A stretch of DNA of 21,013 nt from NCBI GenBank assembly GCA_964430105.1, contig CAYSEF010000034.1:1-21013 (forward strand). Reading direction: 5' to 3'. Under the pieces are notes generated by a model that searched no databases, was not told the origin of the DNA, and saw only the letters and a list, made by a program, of their open reading frames with translations. Shown in pieces: positions 14,576-21,013 of the stretch; position 1 is the first letter of the stretch, and every line of letters begins with the position of its first letter. Both the position numbers and the translations under genes were made by a program. This DNA comes from UMGS1696 sp964430105. GTDB lineage: Bacteria > Bacillota > Clostridia > Oscillospirales > CAG-272.

Positions 14576-17554
14576 ATGTTAAAATTATCCGAAATCACAA
14601 AGGTTTATCCCTCAGGTGAGGTTACGGCTCTGCATGGCGTTTCGATTGCGTTTCGTCAAAATGAGTTCGTATCTATTTTAGGCCCGTCAGGTTGCGGTAA
14701 GACTACGCTTCTCAACATTATCGGCGGACTTGACCGTTACACCTCAGGTGAGCTTTATGTTCGCCACGTTCCGACAGCAAAATTTACCGACCGTGACTGG
14801 GATTCATACCGTAATCACTCCATCGGCTTCGTTTTCCAGAGCTACAACCTTATTCCGCACCAGACTGTTCTCGCAAATGTAGAGCTTGCACTGACACTCT
14901 CCGGTGTTTCAAAGGCTGAAAGACGTCGTCGTGCCGAGGAAGCTCTCCGTGCAGTAGGTCTTGGCAATCAAATGAAGAAAAAGCCCTCGCAGATGTCAGG
15001 TGGACAGATGCAAAGAGTAGCTATTGCTCGTGCTCTCGTAAACGACCCCGATATTCTTCTCGCAGACGAACCAACCGGTGCGCTTGACTCCGAAACCTCT
15101 GTTCAGATCATGGATATTCTCCGTGACGTTGCAAAAAACAAGCTTGTTATCATGGTAACTCACAACCCTGAGCTTGCAGAACAGTATTCCACTCGTATAG
15201 TTCGTGTTCTCGATGGTAAAATAATCGAGGATACCGACCCTTATTCCCCCGAAGAAGAAGAAAAAGAAAGCTACACTACAGAAGCTGTTGACAATGCAGA
15301 AAAAGTCAAGGGCAAAAAACGCACTTCAATGTCATTCGGAACAGCACTGGGACTTTCTCTGAACAACCTTATGACAAAAAAGGCGCGTACATTCCTCACA
15401 GCCTTTGCAGGAAGCATTGGTATTATCGGTATTGCGCTGATTCTTTCACTCTCGAACGGTATCAATCTCTATATCGACAAGGTGCAGGAGGACACTCTTT
15501 CTGCTTACCCTGTACAGATAGACAAAATGACCGTTGACATGAATTCTCTTTTCACCTCAATGGTAGCGGCACAGGAAGAAAATTCCTCCGAAGAAATCGT
15601 TGACGATGGCTCTATCCATTCAAACACAATGATGTATGATCTTATGGATACGATGATGTCAGTCGATGTTCAGGAAAACAACCTCTCGAAGTTTATGGAC
15701 TACATTGAAGAAAAGGGTGGTGACTTTGACGGTTACGCCTCTGCTGTATCATATGGCTATAATCTTCCGCTTGATATTTATTCCGTAAGCAAGAAAAATG
15801 ACGATGGTATTCCCGAACAGATAAACCCGTCAGCACTTTTCTCCGGAATGATGTCCGGTATGGCAAGTGCCGGTTCTCAGGCAAATCAAAGCGGTATGTC
15901 GATGATGTCGAGCAATCTTACAATATGGCAGGAAATGATCGACAACGATGAGCTTATGGATCAGCAGTACGATATTGTTGCAGGTAAAATGCCCGAGGAA
16001 TGGAACGAGGTCGTGCTTGTTGTCGATGAAAATTACCGTATAAACGACGTTTTCCTCTATGCTCTCGGCTTTAAGGATTCAGACGAATTTGCAGAGCTGA
16101 TGAAGGCTGCACTGAACGGTGAGCAATTCAATGCCGAAAGCGAATCATGGACCTATGACGAAATAATCGGCTATGAATTTGCGCTTGTTCTTCCTACAGA
16201 CAAATATCAGAAGAACGACGGTATTTGGGAATATATGGGTGACAATGCTTCGTTCATGCAGCTTGCTGTTGACAATTCCGAAAAGCTTGTTATTTCAGGT
16301 ATAATCAAGCCAAATCCCGAAGCTGTCGCAACCTCTATCACAGGTGCGATAGGCTATCTTCCTTCTCTTTCAGAGCATATAATAGCAAAGGTTTCCGAAG
16401 CTGAAATAGTGAAGGATCAGATGAACAATCCCGAAACAGACGTGCTTCTCGGACTCCCCTTTGCAACTGACGAAAATTCTCCCGAAAACCTCACAAACGA
16501 AGAAAAAAGCGATGCTATTCTGAACGCACTCGAAAAAATGTCAAACGCAGAACGTGCTTCCGCTTACACAAAGGCAACCTCGACTCTTTCCGATGAAGAA
16601 GCGCAGTCCGTAGCAATGCAGCAATTATCCGCAATGCCTGCAGGAGACGTTATGATTCTTCTTACACAGGCAATGGTTGCACAGTCCGGCATGGATGAAG
16701 CAACGGTATCGGCTTATCTTGCAAATATGTCTGAGGAAGAAATATCAGCCTACACCTTGCAGATACTCGCCGAGCAGACAAAGCAGACCTACGCTGCACA
16801 GACTGAAGAAAAGCTTGGTTCAATGACTACAGACCAGCTCTCCGATGCACTTGATGCAACGCTTGCTGAAATGACAGCTGAACAGATAGTTGAAAAATTC
16901 ATTGAATATATGCCGTCGGTAGTTTCCGAATCCACCTACAAGGAAAACCTCGACAAGATCGGTGTGGTAGATCCCGAAGATCCTTCGTTCATCAGAATTT
17001 ACGCTGAAACCTTTGATGCAAAGGATGAAATAGCACGACTTATCGATGAATACAACACCTCAGCAAACAACGATGGCAGGGAAGAAGACGTTATCAGCTA
17101 CACCGACTATGTTGCGCTGATGATGTCCTCTGTTTCAACAATAATCGATGTTATTTCGTATGTGCTTATCGCATTCGTATCGATATCGCTTATCGTATCT
17201 TCGATAATGATAGGTATTATCACCTACATATCCGTTCTCGAACGTACAAAGGAAATCGGTATTCTTCGTGCTGTCGGTGCTTCAAAGAAGGATATCTCCC
17301 GTGTATTCAACGCTGAAACACTTATTGTAGGCTTCACATCAGGTGCTATAGGCATAATTGCGACAATACTTATCTGTATTCCCGCAAACATTATCATAAA
17401 GCATTTGACAGATATTTCAAATCTTGCACAGCTTCCCGTAGAAGGCGGAATAGGACTTGTTATAATTTCGATGGTGCTTACAATGATAGCAGGGCTTATC
17501 CCATCTCACGTTGCTGCAAAGAAAGACCCTGTTGAGGCTCTTAGAAACGAATAA
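14576..17554 (+). CDS. ABC transporter, fused ATPase and FtsX/MacB-type permease with a large extracytoplasmic domain
   Basis: This 992-residue protein joins an ATPase and a membrane protein in one chain, as in MacB. The ATPase (about 1-225) has Walker A GPSGCGKTT at 36-44, Q-loop Gln88, signature SGGQMQ at 141-146, Walker B ILLADE at 160-165 and H-loop His196. A basic linker follows, then one membrane segment near 272-295, a domain of about 550 residues expected outside the membrane, and three membrane segments near 859-885, 918-940 and 958-977. The FtsX-like motif ERTKEIGILRAVGASKKDI lies between the last segments. MacB-type proteins act as mechanotransmitters for export or signalling rather than classic uptake. 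The outer domain is acidic and methionine-rich. About the last third is built of short helical repeats with patterns such as LSDEEAQS, MSEEEISA and MTTDQLSD. GGAAG lies 11 nt before the ATG. No partner gene adjoins it; the substrate is unknown. Confidence 0.9.
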   Translation: MLKLSEITKVYPSGEVTALHGVSIAFRQNEFVSILGPSGCGKTTLLNIIGGLDRYTSGELYVRHVPTAKFTDRDWDSYRNHSIGFVFQSYNLIPHQTVLANVELALTLSGVSKAERRRRAEEALRAVGLGNQMKKKPSQMSGGQMQRVAIARALVNDPDILLADEPTGALDSETSVQIMDILRDVAKNKLVIMVTHNPELAEQYSTRIVRVLDGKIIEDTDPYSPEEEEKESYTTEAVDNAEKVKGKKRTSMSFGTALGLSLNNLMTKKARTFLTAFAGSIGIIGIALILSLSNGINLYIDKVQEDTLSAYPVQIDKMTVDMNSLFTSMVAAQEENSSEEIVDDGSIHSNTMMYDLMDTMMSVDVQENNLSKFMDYIEEKGGDFDGYASAVSYGYNLPLDIYSVSKKNDDGIPEQINPSALFSGMMSGMASAGSQANQSGMSMMSSNLTIWQEMIDNDELMDQQYDIVAGKMPEEWNEVVLVVDENYRINDVFLYALGFKDSDEFAELMKAALNGEQFNAESESWTYDEIIGYEFALVLPTDKYQKNDGIWEYMGDNASFMQLAVDNSEKLVISGIIKPNPEAVATSITGAIGYLPSLSEHIIAKVSEAEIVKDQMNNPETDVLLGLPFATDENSPENLTNEEKSDAILNALEKMSNAERASAYTKATSTLSDEEAQSVAMQQLSAMPAGDVMILLTQAMVAQSGMDEATVSAYLANMSEEEISAYTLQILAEQTKQTYAAQTEEKLGSMTTDQLSDALDATLAEMTAEQIVEKFIEYMPSVVSESTYKENLDKIGVVDPEDPSFIRIYAETFDAKDEIARLIDEYNTSANNDGREEDVISYTDYVALMMSSVSTIIDVISYVLIAFVSISLIVSSIMIGIITYISVLERTKEIGILRAVGASKKDISRVFNAETLIVGFTSGAIGIIATILICIPANIIIKHLTDISNLAQLPVEGGIGLVIISMVLTMIAGLIPSHVAAKKDPVEALRNE

Positions 17555-17622
17555 ATTCAAGTAAAAATTTGCACTCTCTCAGTGGTTCACAGGCATTATC
17601 CTCGTGACGCTGTTGAGATGAG

Positions 17623-17701
17623 TTACGGCCAGCCGTAAAGGGCAGATTTCGCTGACATGATGTGTGAAATTCTCACCATCGCCAGTGAAATCTGCCCTTT
17701 T
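17623..17701. repeat. long inverted repeat downstream of the ABC transporter gene
   Basis: An 18-bp stem, AAAGGGCAGATTTCGCTG (17637-17654) with its complement (17683-17700, one G-T pair), encloses a 28-nt loop. It is preceded by a perfect 7-bp hairpin, TTACGGC / GCCGTAA (17623-17638), that overlaps its first bases, so the two cannot form fully together. Only four T follow the stem, so it would be a weak terminator. The remaining intergenic sequence (17555-17919) has no ORF that I would support; apart from this it holds the promoter of the next gene. Confidence 0.65.
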
Positions 17702-17851
17702 GAAATCCTGTTCAGCCTTACCAACATCTCCTTCCATGAAGTGAGTGCTTAAAGCTTTGGTTAATGAAAATTCTCAATTATCATTTCATAGCATACAACA
17801 GTTTTGCGATGCTCACGGTACAAATTATTTGCAAAATATAACAAAATACTG

Positions 17852-17880
17852 TAGACATTCAGTGCTGTTTATGCTATAAT
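17852..17880 (+). promoter_or_regulatory. sigma-A promoter of the oxidoreductase gene
   Basis: TAGACA (17852-17857), a 17-nt spacer and a perfect TATAAT (17875-17880) lie about 40 nt upstream of the start codon. Confidence 0.82.
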
Positions 17881-17919
17881 GACGGTAAATTAACACTTTT
17901 CCCACAAAGGAGAACTACT

Positions 17920-18999
17920 ATGGCTAAAAAATTAAGAATCGGTATCATTGGCACAGGCGGTATCGCTCATGCTCATGCCAATGCTTACAAGAATTTCGAT
18001 GATGTTGAAATCGTTGCAGGTGCCGATATTATCCCCGGCAAGGCTCGTGCTTTCCTCGATGAATTCGGTTGGACTGATGCGACTGCTTATGAAACTCACG
18101 AAGAGCTCTGCGCAAGAGATGACATCGATGCCGTTTCTATCTGCACATACAACTCTCAGCACGCTGCTCCCTGTATCTGCGCTCTGAAGTCCGGCAAGAA
18201 CGTCATGCTCGAAAAGCCTATGTGCGTTACACTTGACGAAGCTAAGGCTATTCGCAAGGCTGAAGAAGAATCAGGCAAGTTTGTTTCCGTTGGTTTCCAG
18301 CCAAGATACGGTGCAAATGTTAAAAAGGTTAAAGAAGTTATCGATTCCGGCGTTCTCGGCGATGTTTACTACGTTGTTGTCGGTGGCGGTCGTGTTAAGG
18401 GTATTCCCGGTCGTACATTTATCGAAAAGGACAAGGCTGCCGTTGGTTGTGTAGGCGATATCGGTTGCTACGGTCTTGATTTCGCTCTCAATTCTATCGG
18501 TTATCCGAAGCCGCTTACCGTTTCTGCAAAGCAGTTTGCTCATTTCGGTAAGAACCCCAAGAAATACAAGGAAGCTGATCGCTTTACCGTTGATGATGAC
18601 TTTGCAGTAGCAATGATTCGTTGCGAAGGTGATATCGTTATCGACTACCGTGCTTCATGGGCTATGAACATGGACACAACAGGCGATTCTCTCTTCTTCG
18701 GTACTGATGCAGGTCTTAAGGTAAAGGCTCCTGTAGGCTGCTGCTGGGATGGTGCTGCCGGTGATCTCGTTATCTACAAGGATGACGAAGAAGGCAAGCA
18801 GGTCGCTACAGAGGTTCCGATAGACGGTGACAATGTAAAGACAAATATGTTCGAGATGAAGATTCGTGCTTTCGTTGATGCTTGCTACACCAACGGTCCG
18901 GCACCTATCCCGACCTCTCAGATCATCTACAACCAGGCTATCATTGATGGTATCATCAGATCCAGTGCCTGCGGTCACGAAGTTGAAATCGATCTGTAA
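17920..18999 (+). CDS. Gfo/Idh/MocA family NAD(P)-dependent oxidoreductase
   Basis: This 359-residue protein belongs to the large family that oxidises or reduces sugars, inositols and related polyols. The N-terminal Rossmann fold starts IGIIGTGGIAHAHA at about 7-20. The family motif EKPM at 98-101 contains the conserved Lys99, and VGDIGCYGLD near 178-187 corresponds to the catalytic Asp and following residues of the family. The histidine common at the end of that motif is replaced (CYGLD), which is not rare in the family. AAAGGAG precedes the ATG at 7-nt spacing. Codon use strongly favours GCT, GGT and similar codons, more so than in its neighbours, which suggests high expression. It has its own promoter and terminator, so it is a single-gene unit. 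The substrate cannot be assigned; the nearby lipoprotein hints at sugar-related metabolism, but this is inference. Confidence 0.93.
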   Translation: MAKKLRIGIIGTGGIAHAHANAYKNFDDVEIVAGADIIPGKARAFLDEFGWTDATAYETHEELCARDDIDAVSICTYNSQHAAPCICALKSGKNVMLEKPMCVTLDEAKAIRKAEEESGKFVSVGFQPRYGANVKKVKEVIDSGVLGDVYYVVVGGGRVKGIPGRTFIEKDKAAVGCVGDIGCYGLDFALNSIGYPKPLTVSAKQFAHFGKNPKKYKEADRFTVDDDFAVAMIRCEGDIVIDYRASWAMNMDTTGDSLFFGTDAGLKVKAPVGCCWDGAAGDLVIYKDDEEGKQVATEVPIDGDNVKTNMFEMKIRAFVDACYTNGPAPIPTSQIIYNQAIIDGIIRSSACGHEVEIDL

Positions 19000-19021
19000 T
19001 ATAGAATAAGATATGATGGGG

Positions 19022-19067
19022 AAGCTGTAATATTACCTGCTTTGCGTGGGCGATATTACAGCTTTTT
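19022..19067 (+). terminator. intrinsic terminator of the oxidoreductase gene
   Basis: A perfect 12-bp stem, AAGCTGTAATAT / ATATTACAGCTT, with a 19-nt loop is followed by a T5 run. It begins 22 nt after the stop codon. Confidence 0.88.
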
Positions 19068-19143
19068 CAGCTTTTGTGTGAAGCAAAATAGAACTTTATC
19101 TGAAAACTATGTGAAAAAATTCTTTTGTTTTTCCAAAAAATAG

Positions 19144-19172
19144 TTGACACGCCTCATAAAGCATGATATAAT
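19144..19172 (+). promoter_or_regulatory. consensus sigma-A promoter of the lipoprotein gene
   Basis: TTGACA (19144-19149) and TATAAT (19167-19172) are both perfect matches with the ideal 17-nt spacer. The leader of about 85 nt is AT-rich and ends in GGAGGTA before the ATG. Confidence 0.92.
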
Positions 19173-19264
19173 ACACATAAACATTTTAAGTTTAGCGATT
19201 TGTTTGTTGATTTTTAACAAATGCGCACTATTTCTTGCCCAACGGGTATTTTTGGAGGTACAGT

Positions 19265-20815
19265 ATGAAAAATAAGCTTTTATCACTACTTCTTGCGCTT
19301 CTCATGACTTCCTCTGCATTCACCCTTATAGCTTGCGGTGAAAACGATGTAAACAGCGACACCAAGCCACAGACTTCCGATTCTTCGGAAAATTCCGACA
19401 GCAATGACAGCTCCGATGCTTCTACAGTTGAATCTGACAAGGAGCTTACAGCCATGGAAGAACGTGCCCTTGTTCCCGACGATCTTCCCGAAGAAGAATT
19501 CGGTGGTCGCACCTACACAGTAATGACAACTCCCGTTGGCGTAGGCGGTTTTGACTATCGTACAGAAATAGATGCGGAATCTATCAACGGTGACTCTCTG
19601 AACGACTCTATCTACAACAGAAACGCAGGTATTGAAGATCGTTTTGATGTTATTATCAATGTTGAAGGCGTTGAAACTCCCGAAAATGTTCTCAACACCT
19701 TTGTTAAAGCAGGCACACCTGACTACGATCTCGCAAGCCTTTTCAATCACGAGGTACACACTGCCGTTCTGCAAAAGTCGGTTCTCAACTGGCTCGATGC
19801 AAAATATCAGAATCTCGACAAGCCGTGGCACAATTCTCTCGCCAACGACGGTGCGATAATCAACGGTATCCTCTATGCGATATGCTCTGATCTCTCGCTC
19901 ACTTCAATGACATATACACACGCATTCTTCGCAAATCTTGACCTTGCCGCCACATACAATATTGCTCCTGACGATCTCTACAACACTGTAAAGGAAGGTA
20001 AGTGGACTCTCGATCACTTTATCACACTTACAGAAAATATGTATCTCGACACTGACGGCGACGGAATAAGAAGCGACGCTGACACATACGGCTTTGCATA
20101 TCGTGTTACAAACCCGTCTGACGTTTGGTTTACAGCTTTTGGCGGTGAATACTGCAGAGTAACAGAGGATGGCAAGGTTGAAATGACCTTCATGAACGAA
20201 AAGACCGTATCCATGCTTGAAAAGCTTAATCAGTGGCACTGGAACACTCCCGGTATGTATATGTACGGCAGACAGTACGAAGAAGAAACATATTTCCTCC
20301 AAGGTCAGCTCGTATTCGCACCTCTCCGCTTCGTAGCTGCGTACAATGTTCTCCGTGAAATGGATCAGTCCTACACTATGCTTCCGTTCCCCAAGTGGGA
20401 TGAAAATCAGGAAGCGTACTACACCAATGCTGATGACAAATTCTCAACCTTCCTGATTCCAAAGACCTCCTATGATTCAATGGACTTCATAAGCATAATT
20501 TTTGAGGCACTTTGTGCTGAGTCATACAAGCAGGTAGTTCCGATTTACTATGATGAAGCATTGAAGGGACGCTATTCCAACGACCCGACTACTGCCGAAA
20601 TGGTTGACATCATCATGGCAGGACGTAAATTTGACTTTGCATTCCAGTTTGCTGAAACTGTATTCAGCAATGTTCCTTACACCTTCCGTAACATGATAAG
20701 AGCAAACAACTCCAACCTTGCATCCGATTACAAAAGCAAAGAAAAAATGTTAAACAAAACTGTTGATCTCACTTTCAGCAAGTTCTACAACCCGGAAGAT
20801 CTTATTCCGGATTGA
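19265..20815 (+). CDS. extracellular solute-binding-type lipoprotein
   Basis: This is a predicted secreted lipoprotein of 516 residues. The ATG at 19265 is chosen because GGAGGTA lies 4 nt before it and the residues that follow form a signal peptide (MKNKLLSLLLALLMTSSAF). It ends in the lipobox LIAC, giving Cys24 as the lipidation site. An in-frame ATG at 19235 lacks both features. A low-complexity linker rich in Ser, Asp, Asn and Glu (about 27-60) follows, as usual for tethered surface lipoproteins. The remainder resembles family 1 solute-binding proteins for sugars in tryptophan and tyrosine content and overall size; this is a family-level judgement. Residues 262-273, DTDGDGIRSDAD, match an EF-hand-type calcium loop. 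No permease or ATPase adjoins it, so it may serve a transporter encoded elsewhere or another surface role. Confidence 0.82.
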   Translation: MKNKLLSLLLALLMTSSAFTLIACGENDVNSDTKPQTSDSSENSDSNDSSDASTVESDKELTAMEERALVPDDLPEEEFGGRTYTVMTTPVGVGGFDYRTEIDAESINGDSLNDSIYNRNAGIEDRFDVIINVEGVETPENVLNTFVKAGTPDYDLASLFNHEVHTAVLQKSVLNWLDAKYQNLDKPWHNSLANDGAIINGILYAICSDLSLTSMTYTHAFFANLDLAATYNIAPDDLYNTVKEGKWTLDHFITLTENMYLDTDGDGIRSDADTYGFAYRVTNPSDVWFTAFGGEYCRVTEDGKVEMTFMNEKTVSMLEKLNQWHWNTPGMYMYGRQYEEETYFLQGQLVFAPLRFVAAYNVLREMDQSYTMLPFPKWDENQEAYYTNADDKFSTFLIPKTSYDSMDFISIIFEALCAESYKQVVPIYYDEALKGRYSNDPTTAEMVDIIMAGRKFDFAFQFAETVFSNVPYTFRNMIRANNSNLASDYKSKEKMLNKTVDLTFSKFYNPEDLIPD

Positions 20816-20832
20816 TAAATCTTTTACAGCAC

Positions 20833-20877
20833 AAAAAGCACAGTCAAGCCTCACAAGGCTACGGCTGTGCTTTTTTT
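20833..20877 (+). terminator. intrinsic terminator of the lipoprotein gene
   Basis: AGCACAG / CTGTGCT with an inner AGCC / GGCT pairing forms a long stem followed by seven T. The flanking A-run extends the pairing. It starts about 20 nt after the stop codon. Confidence 0.9.
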
Positions 20878-20928
20878 CTTCACCCAATCCGGAACTTTCA
20901 CGAAGGCTCTCGTAACCTCGCTTTATGC

Positions 20929-20955
20929 AAAAAAAAGTACCCTCGATGAGGATAC
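20929..20955 (-). terminator. intrinsic terminator of the tRNA-Ser gene
   Basis: On the minus strand GTATCCTC / GAGGGTAC (one mismatch, 3-nt loop) is followed by eight T. It starts about 13 nt after the 3' end of the tRNA. On the plus strand the same hairpin is followed by TTCTTTTTTTT, so it can also act as a second stop for the lipoprotein transcript. Confidence 0.85.
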
Positions 20956-20967
20956 TTCTTTTTTTTA

Positions 20968-21013
20968 CGCAAAGGGAGGGATTCGAACCCTCGGTCGGTT
21001 ATTAGCCGAACAC
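20968..21013 (-). tRNA. tRNA-Ser, 3' part only (cut by the window edge)
   Basis: The minus strand shows a T arm GAGGG-TTCGAAT-CCCTC, a 3' acceptor strand CCTTTGC and discriminator G. Before the T arm is a long variable arm with stem TCGG / CCGA, which marks a class II tRNA (Ser, Leu, or bacterial Tyr). Discriminator G73 favours Ser over Leu and Tyr, which use A. The 3' CCA is not encoded. The anticodon lies outside the window, so the codon family is unknown. Confidence 0.88.

Noticed and set aside
19235..19264. Upstream ATG of the lipoprotein gene
   Set aside because: It would place ten extra residues ahead of a perfect signal peptide and ignore the GGAGGTA in front of the ATG at 19265.
1..21013. 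CRISPR arrays, insertion sequences, phage genes or attachment sites
   Set aside because: No spaced direct repeats, transposase or integrase motifs were seen. The tRNA at the right edge has no visible duplicated 3' end within the window.

Overview
The window looks like a chromosomal stretch from a low-to-moderate GC Gram-positive bacterium, most likely a Clostridia member of the Ruminococcus/Oscillospirales type. This is an inference. It rests on strong GGAGG ribosome binding sites, near-consensus sigma-A promoters, a pyrK-pyrD (class 1B) dihydroorotate dehydrogenase, an aspartate carbamoyltransferase with a PyrI regulatory chain, a tRNA-Ser without an encoded CCA, and a palindromic intergenic element. 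No phage, plasmid, transposase or CRISPR gene was seen.

Layout. Positions 1-4534 (minus strand) carry housekeeping genes. These are a stand-alone GMP synthase ATP-pyrophosphatase with its own promoter, a PLP-dependent methionine gamma-lyase-family protein, and mnmG, whose promoter probably also drives the PLP gene. A strong bidirectional terminator (4549-4587) separates this block from the pyrimidine operon.

Positions 4608-14378 (minus strand) form a de novo pyrimidine operon read in the order pyrC, carB, pyrK, pyrD, pyrF, pyrB, RNA methyltransferase, pyrI. It starts at a consensus promoter near 14350-14378 with a structured leader of about 140 nt. Together the genes encode synthesis of carbamoyl phosphate (large subunit only), carbamoyl aspartate, dihydroorotate and orotate, and decarboxylation of OMP to UMP. 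carA and pyrE are not in the window. Three things are unusual: a predicted N2-guanine RNA methyltransferase lies between the two aspartate carbamoyltransferase genes, a three-palindrome element lies between pyrF and pyrB, and a roughly 10-bp tandem repeat lies at the end of pyrC.

Positions 14400-20880 (plus strand, divergent from pyr) carry three single-gene units. The first is a large ABC ATPase/FtsX-like permease fusion with a long, partly repetitive extracytoplasmic domain. The second is a Gfo/Idh/MocA oxidoreductase that appears highly expressed. The third is a solute-binding-type lipoprotein with an EF-hand-like loop. The last two have near-consensus promoters and intrinsic terminators. 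The right edge cuts through a tRNA-Ser gene on the minus strand, which has its own terminator.

The genes are mostly recognisable families. The most unusual points are the methyltransferase inside the aspartate carbamoyltransferase genes, the two glutamine-dependent synthetases whose glutaminase partners are absent here, and the structured non-coding elements. I did not find a clearly new defence or biosynthetic system.
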